Positions 11,661 to 23,689 of a stretch of DNA of 64,000 bases are shown here, piece by piece; the stretch's first letter is position 1; each line of letters opens with the position of its first letter. Position numbers and translations under genes: made by a program. This DNA is from Chenopodium formosanum. Its lineage: Eukaryota; Streptophyta; Magnoliopsida; Caryophyllales; Amaranthaceae. The notes beneath the pieces were generated by a model. It did no database searches, was not told the DNA's origin, and worked only from the letters and a program-made list of their open reading frames with translations. Where the stretch lies: positions 75,190,402 to 75,254,401 of the forward strand of contig CM044871.1 of NCBI GenBank assembly GCA_024500155.1, read 5' to 3'.

Positions 11661-13331
11661 GATTTCTATTTTAATTCCTGAAATTTATTTCGGCAATGAT
11701 TTAGAATGAGTGGATGAGACTCGAAAAGTTCTAAGTATTTCATGTGCGTAACTTTGATTAACATTATTGTCATATGCATAAAAAAGATCTCATTGGAAAG
11801 ACCATCCGTAATGAGTTAAAAACATAGGATTTTACATGTAGGAAATTTGAGAAACGTCTTTCACAACTAGGACTGAAATAACACCGCGCGAAACTGGAAA
11901 ATTTTATCGAGCACAGAAAGCTGCTGAGGCATGTGGGAAGTAGCGTCAGGGGCCAAAGCTTGGCGCCAGAATTTTAGTTGTAGCGCCAGACGCCAGTATT
12001 GGCGCCAGGCGCTACAGTTAAAAACTGGCACCAGTCTCTGATTGCTGGCGCCAATTTCCCCCAATACCGAGCCAAAAATATGCGTTCTAATTTCGACCGG
12101 TTTTTCGTATTGTTTGCTCGATCCTATTTCCTGATTGAATTTTTTCTCACTTTTCTGAAACCCATATGTGTTCTACATATGGACATAACCGTCTTGGAAT
12201 TCATGCTCCATCTACCCGATTGAACGCTCCGTGCAACAAAGGGTACATCCGAGATGTTGAATTCACCAAACCATGGAAGCGAGTTTTTTCTAAAACTCGC
12301 GGTGTCCCATCCACTCGCGCCAACCCTTCACGGTTAGGCTTCCGCGCGGTGCATCCGGACAATTAACCATGGACCCTTTTTTACTAAACCATATCCCGAA
12401 CTTTAGAAAACTAGAGCCATGGTTAGGTTGCGAACGCATTGCATCATATTGTGCCTACTTGACTAATTGTGCATTATTTGTTGTGCATATATATTCTATG
12501 TTTCTCTTAACCGTTTATTGACTTGTGTTGAGACTAAATAAATTAATGACTTAAAGAACTTTGCCTAATTAATTAATTAATTAATTAATTTGAGTCAATA
12601 AAGTCTAATATTTTAATCGGAATTGACCTAGTACGACTTTAGGCATACCCCAGTTGACTAATAACACCGAAAATAGTCCCAGACCGAAGCTCCAATATTG
12701 GCGCCAAGGTCTAAGCTGTAGCGCCACACTATGGAGTGTAGCGCCTGACGACAGTTCTGTCGCTTGGCGCCAAGCTCCACAGTGTGACGCCAGTCCTGTC
12801 GCTTGGCCGACAGTTCGGATTATTGGTCGAGTAATCACCTAGGGTCTGATTAATGAGTTTTCTGTTTAATTCGGTTAATTTTGCTGTCAATAATATTTAA
12901 TTGAATCAATGATCGAGTTTAGGCACTAAGTCCCATGGTCTTACACAAGAGTCCAAGTATGTCACTTACATTCAACGCACACACCCATACACATACTTTG
13001 ACCATGATTAAGAGAGTCTTGTGTGCGCGTTTTTCCTTCTTTTTTTTAGGGGGGTAAGTCGGATATTAATCCTCCAATAAAAATAATAATACTTAGTTCC
13101 CTAAAAATATGTACATTATTTTTGCCAAAAATATGCACCCTTTTCTTTTTCTTTTTCCCTTAAAATAAACCATAAAGTCAAAATGATTCGAGTCAAGTAA
13201 TTAAAACGCAAAATGGTTTAATTTACAGCGCGTGGTCAAGAAAGGAAGGACGATTAGTCAAAGATAACCTCTTCGTACAAGTCCAACTTTTCGACAAACC
13301 TATAGCTCGCAAGAGAAAAGCTAGGGTTATC
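11661..13331 (+). other. Untranslated leader, copy 2
   Basis: Colinear with 4878-6534. GGCGCC-type palindrome clusters lie at about 11940-12056 and 12687-12810. Small frames here are not conserved between copies. A candidate splice acceptor (GTTTAATTTACAG) ends near 13227. From there to the ATG at 13332 the gag frame is open in both copies (shared peptide KDNLFVQVQ then FDKPIARKRKAR). Confidence 0.6.
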
Positions 13332-14963
13332 ATGGCAACTCAAGAAGAAGTCAATGATTTTAAGAACCAACTGGCTACTGTAACTGAGACACTGAAACTT
13401 CTCGCACTTAGGATCGATGATCCCGTGAAGCAACAACAAATGGACCTCATGCAAGAGAGTTTAAGCAATTTGTTCATCGACTACAAGTTTCAAGAGCTTA
13501 CATCACAAGGGGTCTCGGTGGAAAAGGATCTTCTTCCGCAGAAGTTCAACGCAAACGACATCCCAAAATTCAGAGCAATTGACAACCCATACTTTCATTT
13601 AAGAGCATTTGAAACAATAATGAGTATCAAGGGTATTGATAAGAAGGTCTTCCCTTCTCTTTTCTCACTATCTCTCGAGATCGTTTGCCAACAATGGTTC
13701 TTTTCTCTCGAGAAAGAAAAGACCTCTACCTGGGAGTCTATAGCAAACGCTTTCGTAGATAGGTACAAGTGCAACATTCAAGTCAAGACTGACCATAGAG
13801 AACTTGAAATCCTCTAACAAAAAGATAATGAAGGCTTCACCTCTTTCTTTAACAAGTGGAGAGAAACCTCAGCTCAGATGATTGAGGTGCCAAGTGAAAA
13901 AGAGTCTGTGAGACTGTTTATCAAAAATCTCCAAGAAAAATATTCCAAGCATCTTAAATATCAAAATAACCTCCATACTTTCAAGGCCGTTTATGACATT
14001 GGGATCAATATTGAAGATGACTTGGCTAAGTCAAAAGCTGCCAACAATAACTCCAACAGTTGCTGGAAAGGAAAGAAGAACGACAATCCTTCTTCTTCCA
14101 AAACCGCCCACTCAAATAATGTTAGCACCTTTAATTTAGGAGAAGTTCTTTCCATGAACAACTAAGGACAGAAGAAACCATTTAGGAGGAACTTCACTCC
14201 TATTGGCATGAGTTATGACACCGCATTTGATTGATTAAATGCAAAAGGTCTTATAAGTCCCATTGGACCATTTGGGGACCCACCAGTTGAGAAGAGGTCG
14301 GTTAACTGGAACCCCAATGCACACTACAAGTATCACCAAGGTAGGGGCCATTCCACTGAAAGCTGTTGGAAGCTTAAGGAAGCTATACAAGACCTAATCG
14401 ACAATAACAAACTGCCGTTGCCCCCTGCCAGTAAGAAGCCAAGCATTGACAATGCACGTCTAGCTCATACCCTGGCTATCTCCGATAAGGAAAACGAGGT
14501 TGATCCCTCCTCTCTCATTAGACCTGTAGAAGAAATCAGTGCCATAGAAAAAGAAGAGGAGATCTTTTTCGATGTCAAGGATAGTCTTCCAGAACCGGCA
14601 AATAAGGAAGATATACAATTGCTCACACCAGAATTCACTTGTGAGGCAAAGCACTTTCCCTTACAAGTCACTGAAAAACTCAAGAAGAGCAATAGAATTT
14701 ACACTCCAATTGGGATCCCATATGCGCAAATGTTCGAAATGCTCTCCGAGAGTGGCGAGGTCAAACCTCTCGAACCGAGACCATTCGAGTCATTAAAAAG
14801 GACAGATAGATATTACTGTCAGTATCATCAATCAGGGGGTCACACTATAGAAAACTGTTTCAAATTCAAGGATTTGGTACAGAAAATGATTGATGAAAAG
14901 AAACTAGTCCAAGTTCAACAAGAAGAGGATACAACCATTAATGGAGTTTGGGACAGTGATTAA
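13332..14963 (+). pseudogene. Gag polyprotein region, copy 2
   Basis: Capsid/nucleocapsid precursor. It starts MATQEEVN, as in copy 1. Two zinc-knuckle-like blocks are visible: YHQGRGHSTESCWKLK and YCQYHQSGGHTIENCFKFK, a doubled CX2H...H...C arrangement that would bind the genomic RNA. The frame is unbroken in phase through to the pol region, interrupted only by stops at 13815 (TAA), 14163 (TAA, from CAA), 14232 (TGA, from CGA) and 14961 (TAA). No frameshift is seen, so the ancestral gag was joined in frame to protease. Confidence 0.85.
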
Positions 14964-15005
14964 GAAGATGTCTATCTAAAGGACATAGTAGGACCTTCAC
15001 CTTCT

Positions 15006-16415
15006 GTGTCATACACCACAGATGACATTTGGGCTGAAGAAGATTCATCGATAGATGTCCTCACAAGATCTGAGAGAATGCAACCTCCCGTTTCAACACA
15101 ACCTATGCCCATAGTACATCAAGTTCCCATACCTATCATCGAAGACAACGACATTGTTAAACAGTTTAAGAAGACAAAAGTTGAGATGAATGTATGGAAA
15201 CTTATGGCAACATCTCGAGAGCATAGGTTGGCTGTAATGAATGCCTTGGATAAAATCGGGATAGATTCTGACACTACTCCTGAGGGACTAGCCAACTTCC
15301 TCACAAGTGACCTTCCTAGTCCGATTAATTTGATCACCTTTTCTGACAATGATTTACCCCCAGAAGGTGACAAACATTACAAGGCATTAAACCTCACGGT
15401 AGTTTGCAAAAGGATGAATGTTCCCATGACTCTTGTAGACAATGGATCGGCTATCAATGTCTGTCCACTTAGAACCGCGAGGATGCTCGGCGTAAGGGAT
15501 GAAGACTTAACTCCGTCCACACAAGGAATAAGAGCCTACGATAATACTCGTCATCAAGCTCTTGGCAAGATTACCCTAAATGTAACGGCAGGAGCAATAG
15601 AACACGCTACTACTTTCCAAGTAGTGGACATCAAAGCTTCATTCAATTTATTGTTGGGACGCCCTTGGCTTCATGATCTAAAGGTCGTCCCTTCATCTCT
15701 CCACCAACAAGTGAAAGCTATAGTTGGAGGAATTCCAATCACCATCGATGCTTCGCCAATGAGAATCAAATCCATAGAAAATCCAATTATTAATGTGGAA
15801 CACGACGAGGATGATGAAGATTTTTGGGGCTTTAACGAAGAGGTCTCCTTAATCCAGGAGGATGAAAGGACATCTCTTTGCCATGACCCCCATTCCAACA
15901 TTATTGTCAGCGCCATGCTGAAGAAACAAGGACACTTTCCTAGAATGACTTTAGGAAAGAAGAAAGGAATGGCAAAACCGCTGGAGTCACCTGGCCTCCC
16001 TAAGTTAGATACTTTCGGACTTGGTTTTGAACCAACTCGGAAAGATCTCAAGCGAGCCCAGGAAAAGTTGAAAGCACGTAGGGACGCTCGCATTCAAAAG
16101 AAAGCAATTCCAATGGATCAGTACCCTCTTACGCTTAATGGTCAGTTCATAAAAGAAGGAGAGGACTATCCATGCCATGAATTTCCCAAGCCATTTGTTG
16201 TAAACGGCATAAGCCAACCGGGATTCGAGATTTTCTTGGATTGCTACTTCACTGATGAAATCCCAACTCCCGTCCATAAGGAGAAAACACCCCCATGCTT
16301 TGACTTTAACGTCATGGGATTACTGTTTGGGCGAGAAAAGAATGAGCCAAATTATGAAGAAGATAACTCCTCGCTCATTCAAACAGTCCTACAAAGTGAA
16401 AGCTTCGACCCCTAG
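15006..16415 (+). pseudogene. Aspartic protease region, copy 2
   Basis: Retroviral-type aspartic protease in frame with gag upstream and RT downstream. The active-site motif VDNGSAINV lies at about residue 144 of this open segment and FNLLLGRPWLH at about 213-223. The enzyme would act as a dimer to cut the polyprotein. The open frame ends at TAG 16413-16415, where copy 1 reads TCG, so the stop is a point mutation and the frame continues after it. Flanking blocks (GHFPRMTLGKKKG, FVVNGISQPGFEIFLDCYF) are Tat-specific linker sequence of unknown role. Confidence 0.85.
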
Positions 16416-16469
16416 AAGCTAATTACTCCAGCTGAAGGATCACTACAAGGGTGGCGCAAGACTATCAAA

Positions 16470-18968
16470 GTGGCTACTCCAAGCGGAAGGAAGATATCAA
16501 TCACGACAGGACAAGGACCAATGTTCGAAGAGTCGTCTGAGTCAGAGTCTTTCCCTTTAGAGTCTTCTAAGTCTTTAGTAGTAACACCTCACCCTCCTAT
16601 TTCTTCTCCTAGGATAGTTAGTGATCTTGTCCCTGAGGACATATCACTCTTTGATGTAATGATCTCAGAGTATAATAATATTTCTCATTCCCCTTACTTC
16701 TTGTGTTCCTCCCTAACCCAAGATGACGAGCATTGCTTAGCTAACGATGAAAAAGACAAAGAAATTATTAAAGAAATGGAAACACTCGAAAAGAAAACAC
16801 TAGTAATTGAAGAAACTGAAACAATTGACATCACGAATGATTCAACTCATAAAAGAGAAGTTAAAATCGGATTAACATTAAATAAGCAAGAAAGAACCGA
16901 TTTAATTAACTTACTTAAAGAATTTATCGATGTGTTTGCTTGGTCATATGAAGATATGCCAGGCATTAATAGAGAAATAGCTCAACACACTATACCACTA
17001 ATTCCAGGAATGAAACCCGTAAAACAAAAGTTGCGTCGAATGAAACCCGACGTAGCACTTAAAATAAAAGAAGAAGTTCAAAAACAAATAATTGCAGGTT
17101 TCATCAAGGTATCCAAATACCGTGAATGGGTCGCCAACGTCGTTCCAGTTCCGAAGAAGGACGGAAGGGTAAGGATGTGTGTCGACTATCGAGATCTAAA
17201 TAAGGCAAGTCCAAAGGACGACTTCCCTTTGCCACACATCGATATTCTGGTAGATAACACGGCAAATCACGCGCTTCTTTTGTTCATGGATGGGTACGCA
17301 GGTTACAACCAGATTCTCATGGAAGAAGAAGACATGGAGAAAATAACCTTTATAACACCATGGGGCACTTACTGCTACACGGTAATGCCATTCGGGTTGA
17401 AAAACGCGGGTGCTACTTACCAACGTGCAGCAACTGCCTTACTCCATGACATGATGCACAAAGAAGTCGAAGTATATGTCGACGACATGATTGTAAAATC
17501 AAAAGACCGTCCAGGCCATCAAGTAGCCTTAAGGAAATTTTTCGAAAGGCTAAGGAAGTATAACATGAGGTTGAATCCACCAAAATGTGCTTTTGGAGTC
17601 ACCTTAGGCAAGCTGTTGGGATACGTCATAAGCTCTAGAGGAATAGAGGTAGATCCAACAAAGATTAAAGCAATCATGTCAATACCACCGCCCAAGATTG
17701 AGAAACAGATTCGAGGATTTATTGGCCGGTTGCAATACATAAGTAGGTTCATATCAAAACTGACGACGATATGTGAACTAATCTTCAAGAAGCTCAAGAA
17801 GAATGTACCAGTAATATGGGATGAAGAGTGTCAAAAAGCCTTTGAAAAGATCAAAGCCTACCTCGCAAATCCTCCCGTATTAGCGCCAGCACTTCCCAGA
17901 ATACCTCTTAGGTTATATTTGACGGTTACCAAAGAGACAATGGTAGCCATGCTAGCACAAGAAGTAGAAGGCAAAGAGAACTCCATCTATTACCTAAGTA
18001 AAAATATGCTCGAATACGAAACACGCTATACACCGCTCGACAAATTGTACCTCGCCTTGGTGTGGGCCACAACTAAGTTAAGACATTACATGTTGGTGCA
18101 TACCGTTTTCGTAGTCTCCCGATTAGATCCACTCAAGTATCTGTTCGAGAAATCTACACTCAATGGACGCATATCAAGATGGATAGTCAATCTAGCTCAG
18201 TTCGATGTAAGGTTTATGCCACCAAAAGCTATTAAAGGATCCGTGGTGTCAGACTTTCTAGCAGACTTTCCAATAAAAGACTCGACACCAATACAAGACA
18301 ATGAATTTCCAGATGAAGACTTAATGGTCACTGAAGATGATACTTGGATCTTGTATTTCGACGGAGCCTCAAACCAAAAGGGATGTGGCGTCGGAGTACT
18401 ACTAGTATCACCTAAAGAAGAGCACGTTCCAATCTCCATAAAGCTTGATTTCGACGTTACCAACAATGCTGCCGAATATGAAGCGTGCGTGGTAGGCCTT
18501 GAAACAGCTTTGGCATTGGGAGTAAAGAAGTTAAGAATATTCGGAGACTCTTCTTTGATCATCAATCAGATATCTAAGAGGTGGAAAGTAAGGAGCGAAA
18601 GCCTAGCCCCTTACCAAACCTATCTGGAAACTCTTACGGATCAGTTAGAGAAGGTAGAATACACATATCTACCTAGAGAAGAAAACCAATTTGCTGATGC
18701 CTTGGCAAGATTAGCCTCAATGGTTAGGATTCCCACGGAAATCGAGCAAATGCCTCTAACTATCGAAAAAAGGCACAAACCAGCATATATCCAGGCTATA
18801 GAAGACGACGACTTAGTCCAAGGCGAAGAAGAAGAAGAACCGTGGTACACGGACATACTCAATTATGTCACCAATGGAGAATACCCTCCTCATGCTGACA
18901 AAAGAGCAAAGCGAGCATTAAGACTTTTGGCTTCTCAAATATGTACTCATAGACAACGAGTTAGATAA
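16470..18968 (+). pseudogene. Reverse transcriptase, RNase H and second RNase H, copy 2
   Basis: 832 codons remain open. RT spans about residues 150-415, with FAWSYEDMPGI, MCVDYRDLNKASPKDDFPLP, MPFGLKNAGATYQ and the catalytic YVDD at residues 336-339. A conventional gypsy RNase H follows (about 470-590; TVTKETMVAMLAQE, YTPLDKLYLALVWA). A second, archaeal-type RNase H lies at about 625-755 with all four acidic positions: YFDGAS, NNAAEYEA, FGDSSL and QFADALA. The double RNase H is diagnostic of the Tat lineage. The segment is in frame with gag-protease. Near 18935 one extra A shifts the frame and creates the closing stop, separating it from integrase. Confidence 0.9.
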
Positions 18969-20088
18969 AAGGGTAACTAAAGGTCGAGCTCTCCTATGCG
19001 TAGGAAAGATGGATGCACAAAGAGTAATGAGAATAGTTCATGAAGGAATCTGTGGCACTCATGTAAACGGCAAAATGTTAGTCTAGAAAATAATGCGAGA
19101 AGGATACTATTGGACTACAATGAATAGGGATTGCCATCAATACGTAAAAAGATGCCCTAAGTGCCAAGTTTATGCCAATTTACAACATGTCCCTCCATCT
19201 TTGCTCTACACCTACACATCGCCATGGCCATTCTCTACATGGGGAATTGACATCATTGGCAAAATGACTCCTCCAGGAACAGGAGGCCACGAATTTATTC
19301 TAGTAGAAATTGATTACTTTACAAAGTGGGTCGAAGCGCAATCATACGCTTAACTCACTGCAAAGCATGTAGCACTCTTTATCGAGAGAAATATCATTTG
19401 TCGATATGGAGTCCCACATGAAATGATAAGTGACAATGGAACTCACTTTCAAGTCGAATGTGAAGAATTGCTACAAAAATACGGCATTCAACATCATCAT
19501 TCTTCCCCTTATAGACCTCAAGCAAACGGGGCAGTTGAGGCAGCTAACAAAAACCTAAAGACTATCATCGAGAAAATGACAGAAAATTATAAGGATTGGC
19601 CTGACAAGCTTCACTTCGCATTGTGGGGTTATCGCACGTCAATCCGTACATCAACAGGAAATACGCCATTTTCCTTTGTATATGGAATGGATGCCGTACA
19701 ACCTGTCGAATTAGAAATACCATCTCTACGCATTGCGCTAGAGAGTAAACTTGATGAAGTTGAATGGACTAGAGCAAGATATGAAGAATTGATTCTACTC
19801 GATAAGAAACGACTAGAAGCTCTACATCACACTCAGTGTTACAAAACTCGTATGGGTAGGCATTTTAAAAAGAAGGTCAAGACAAGAAATATCAAAGTAG
19901 GAGATTTGGTATTAAAAGCACTAAAGAAAAATGTTTTAGACCCAAAGGGAAAATTTAGACCTAATTGGTCTGGACCCTACATTGTCAAGACAATCCTATC
20001 AGGAGGTGCAGCAAAACTAACTGATATGGATGGCAAAGAATTCTCAAACATGACCAATCTTGACCAACTTAAGAAATACTACCCATAA
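18969..20088 (+). pseudogene. Integrase, copy 2
   Basis: Integrase that would insert the cDNA into host DNA. The zinc-binding HHCC module is visible (HEGICGTH near 19040, then CPKCQ near 19153). The catalytic triad is present as GIDIIG, SDNGTHF and GAVEAANK, followed by the GPY-type C-terminal module (KVGDLVLKAL, SGPYIVK). Stops interrupt it at about 19084 (TAG) and 19351 (TAA), and it is one base out of phase with the RT segment. The natural terminus is the TAA at 20086-20088 after KKYYP. No chromodomain is present, as expected for the Tat lineage. Confidence 0.88.
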
Positions 20089-20617
20089 TTACTTGAGTAG
20101 GATACTCAAGAGAGCTACGTTCGGCCTGATTCCTTAAGAAAGGATACGTAGGCAACCCTTTACGGGTGCGGCCACTTTATTTTTCGACATCTCCACGTTC
20201 CGGAATTAATTAAAATTTCAACAGAAAACCGGCGAATTACTGGCGTCGCAGAACAGAACCTGGCGCCAGCCAGAAGTTATCAGCGCCAGCCGATGGAATT
20301 GGCGCCTGGCGCCAGACTTCAATGGCAGGCGCCAAATGCCAATGACTGGCGCCAATTCGGGAATAAAATCTGGGCGAATTTCGGTGTTTTTCGGAAAATT
20401 TTCGACGTCCATACTCGAAGAATTTCTGGAAAATTAATTTTTTTTTTCGCTTTTCATTGCTTTAATAAAATAAATTTAAAGTGAACAATTTAATGGAAAG
20501 CTAAAATTTCATTAATAAAATAAAATTACATCATTGATGGAATTTAAAGCTGAAATAAATTAACTTTAAATAAAAATAACAATCTAAGTCTAATAAATCT
20601 AAAGCTAAGCAATGCTC
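20089..20617 (+). other. Post-pol region with conserved block and palindrome cluster
   Basis: 20115-20155 holds a conserved block (AGCTACGTTCGGCCTGATTC, then GGATACGTAGGCAACC), also present reversed at 63306-63358 in the other Tat element. 20233-20355 is a GGCGCC-type palindrome cluster. The rest is AT-rich. Confidence 0.6.
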
Positions 20618-21941
20618 TTAATCTTTCTTTTCCTTTCTAGCTCTTTTCCAATTCTTGTCTGCTTCCTCCTCTTCATCCATGATTTTAGCTAGTAGGCATC
20701 CTTTAGAGGACCTACATTCAATTTTGGAATAGATAGTCTCCCCTTCAGCTAGCACTCCATGCTTCTTTTCCACCCAAGCTTTTTTGTCTGTGGTGTTAGC
20801 TTTCCTTTTTCCTTTGTCTTTGGTAGTATTTTTCTTCCTAGGCATTGCAGGTGTTTTGAATTCAATTCTTGCACCGAAGCGTTCCTGGGCAGGGAACTCG
20901 TAGGGACGACGAAGATCACCGGAAGGAATAGTTTGAAGTAGGTCGTATTGTCTTTTTACCCTGCAGGGATAATAAAATGTCATACGGGACAAGCTTGGAA
21001 GACGGCAGAAAGGTTGCTTGTTGACACCAACCATATTTTCTATTTTCCACCAAGGGATGACCCACTTGATGGCAAAATTACAAGACTCTAAGACCTTCTT
21101 CCATTCATGGGGCCCCATCTTAGAAAAGCGTTTCTTCCTCCTCATGAAGCAATTTGGAGTATACTTCTCAATGTTGTCCGGAGGGCTAATTAATTCCAGT
21201 CTTTCGATTAGCCACATCTGTATAAATTGCAATGCAAATAAATTATTATTACTATACAAAAATATATTTTTGATTTCTGTAATTAAAAATATTATTTTTC
21301 TACCTGTAATAAAATTGGAGAGCACTAAAAAGATGCTTTTGGATTTTTCTTTAATTCATCAAGACTAAGCATAGTCTCTTCAACTATTAAAGGCATTGGA
21401 TTTCTCCCAGATTCAATTTGTTCTAAAACAGTGGATATAATTGATGGACCCTCATTATTTTTACCACTAGTAAGAAAAATTGATTAAGCATGCTAAACAG
21501 GAAAGCCCTTCTTCTATAAACATGGAAAGATTCAGAATAAGGTCTATCAAAATAATGCCGAGCAAATTCTTTCAAATTAACTATGCTACTATCTACTATT
21601 TTTGATAGATCTCTGTCTTTTAAATTGAAGAAGCGTTCAAAATCCTTATAATAATATTCGTTTATTCTAGGGATTACTACAAGATCTAGCGCAGGGAAGC
21701 CTAAAATAGCACCAAATTCCTCCGGCAAAGGGCTAATTTCATCATACCCTATTTTAAAGCAATGAGTATCTACATCCCAATATTCTAGAGCGGTATGAAT
21801 AAAATCTGAATCAAGATCTACCCCTTTGACACCATAAATACCCCCCAAGTGAAACACATCTAACTCTTTTCTCTCCTTGGCATTAAGAGACCGACACCAT
21901 TCATGAGTGTAGTTGGTAAAACTTTTAGAGACTAGAGACAT
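20618..21941 (-). pseudogene. Antisense two-exon gene, plant-mobile-domain-like (DUF7745-type)
   Basis: Runs opposite to gag-pol. Exon 1 starts at the ATG at 21941 (MSLVSKSFTNYTHEWCRSLN...). Its block FKIGYDEISPLPEEFGAILGFP is reminiscent of plant mobile domain proteins and plant-specific DUF7745 families, a resemblance from memory. A phase-0 intron of 86 bp (21218-21303; GTAGAA donor, TTTATACAG acceptor) joins LLQ to MWLIERLEL. Exon 2 then holds PWWKIENMVG, CRLPSLSRM and YPCRVKRQYD, and ends in a very basic tail (RARKEKK). Exon 1 is broken by a frameshift near 21460-21475 and a TAG near 21323. It has its own upstream TATA box (22015-22022). Extra ORFs, some antisense, are known in Tat-lineage elements; their function is unknown. 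Confidence 0.7.
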
Positions 21942-22014
21942 GATGTTATTTTTCTATAAACTAAGAAAAGTTTTATTTGCTGAAACTGTGAAGAAAATCG
22001 GCTGGGCAGGGGGC

Positions 22015-22022
22015 TATTTATA
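22015..22022 (-). promoter_or_regulatory. Putative TATA box of the antisense gene
   Basis: On the minus strand this reads TATAAATAGCC, about 74 bases upstream of the antisense ATG at 21941. A GGCGCC-type palindrome cluster (22065-22175) lies about 45-50 bases further upstream, the same order as in the LTR promoter. Confidence 0.55.
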
Positions 22023-22175
22023 CACAAAATCGGAGCAGTTTTAATCCAGGAAGGATTCGGAGTCAGCGCTCATTAGCGCCAGACGCCAACTATTGGCGCC
22101 TGACGCCAGATGCTGGCGCCAAACGCCAAGTGTAGCGCCTGGCGCTACACCAAAACGCGTGGCGCCAGCTGGCGC

Positions 22176-22638
22176 TAATATGTCTCATCGTACGAGCTTT
22201 CCAAAAAAACCGCGTTTTTAACTTGATTCGAGTCTACTAATGACTTTACGGTTTCCTTATCTTTTTCTAAAAATTCATTTATTAATATAACTATTATATT
22301 AATTTTATTATTTTCGGATTTTATTTAGACTAACTTCCAAGTTTATATAAATCCAATAATTTTTATTTGACTTTTATTTTTCATTTTTTCTTTTTTGGGG
22401 GAGAAAGTCGGATACCTTCCATCAATAATTAAAATGACGGAATTTTTTTTTTTTTGGGCAAAATTATTTTTCACAATTCTCTTCACACACAAACATGCAC
22501 ATAACAATAATTAAAAAAAAACACGATAAATAAACTCATAATAGTATGTATATACAAACATGTCTAAATAATGAGTCTAAATAAAAGGCAAAGTTCTATA
22601 CAAAGTCAAAATAAAATAATAAAAAGCACAGGAACAAA
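22176..22638 (+). other. AT-rich 3' region between antisense segments
   Basis: No gene. A block GGGAGAAAGTCGGATACC at about 22399-22416 recurs, reversed and slightly changed, at 62755-62776 in the other Tat element, so it belongs to the shared 3' region of the family. Confidence 0.4.
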
Positions 22639-22996
22639 CTACGGCGCCGGGGGACGTACACCCATCATCTTATAAAACTGCGTCGTACGAGGAGTAATTT
22701 CTCCACCAGCTCCAGCTCCAGTCTCCTTGGGAGGAGGAAAACTCAGCACAGGACCCGTCCACCCAAGATCAACGTGAGGCTAAGGCTGCGGAGGCTGCTG
22801 CGATGACGAGCCAACCTCGTACATCCCACCACCTCTAAGAGCTGAGGTAGGCTCTCCTTGGCCTACCGGCGCAGCATGTGCACCATCAGATTAAGAGCCG
22901 GAGCCCTCTACCGCCTCGGTGCGAGCAGCCTCATATTGACCGCCCTGACCTCCCGAACCAGTGCGAGACCTCACTGGATCCCTTCGCACCTCAGGT
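22639..22996 (-). pseudogene. Probable C-terminal tail of an antisense plant-mobile-domain gene
   Basis: The minus strand keeps one frame with only two internal stops. It encodes a low-complexity tail (GSGGQGGQYEAARTEA, VGSSSQQPPQP, GAGAGGEITPRTTQFYKMM) ending VRPPAP and TAG at 22639-22641. Such Gly/Ser/Pro-rich tails ending in a short conserved motif are common in plant-mobile-domain proteins carried by retroelements. It may be the far end of the gene whose N-terminal part lies at 26223-26813, now separated by a minisatellite and an LTR, or it may be from a paralogous copy. Confidence 0.4.
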
Positions 22997-23169
22997 CTCG
23001 TGCGGGTACGAGAAGGAATGGGCTGTGTGTCTGCACACACACACTCAAACTATACACACACAATCACAAGTCATACTCATGTCATGTCATGTCGTGTCAA
23101 GTCAAACTTGGTCAAGTCAGTTGGTCGAGTCAATCATAGTTTATACGAGTCCCCTAGCAAATTTTATTT

Positions 23170-23650
23170 TGCAGTTCTCAATTACAGCCCACGTCCGGGG
23201 ACAAGCAGACCATGTACAGTACAACCCACGTTCGGGGACAAGCGGACCATTTACAGCCCACGTCCGAGGACAAGCGGACCATTTACATCCCACGTCCAGG
23301 GACAAGCGGACCATTTACATCCTACGTCCGGGGACAAGTGGACCATTAACATCCCACGTCCGGGGACAAGCGGACCATTTACAACCAGCCCACGTCTGGA
23401 GAAAAGCGGACCATCTACATCCCACGTCCGGGAACAAGCGGACCATTTACAACCAGCCCACATCCGGGGACAAGCAAACCATCTACAGCCCACGTCCGGG
23501 GACAAGCGGACCATCTACAGCCCACGTCCGGGGACAAGCGGATCATCTACATCCCACGTCCGGGGACAAGCGGACCATCTACAGCCCACGTCCGGGGACA
23601 AGCGGACCATCTACATCCCACGTTCGGGGACAATCAAACCACCATCATTT
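23170..23650. repeat. 32-bp minisatellite in the 3' untranslated region
   Basis: About 14 copies of a ~32-bp unit (CCCACGTCCGGGGACAAGCG then GACCATTTACAT), with a few lengthened by AACCAGCC. Units are highly similar, indicating recent expansion. Long frames cross it on both strands only because 32-bp units rarely bring stops; they are not genes. The position between integrase and the polypurine tract matches the hypervariable 3' region known from Tat/Ogre elements. Confidence 0.9.
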
Positions 23651-23689
23651 TATGACGCAAGGTTCTCGATACACTGAGACTTGCAATTT

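Noticed and set aside
6535..20088. Endogenous pararetrovirus as the source of RT and protease
   Set aside because: LTRs, primer-binding site, polypurine tract, integrase and a double RNase H identify a Ty3/gypsy Tat retrotransposon.
23170..23650. Regular ~32-bp repeats as a CRISPR-like array
   Set aside because: Units are contiguous without unique spacers, in a plant retrotransposon 3' region. It is a minisatellite.
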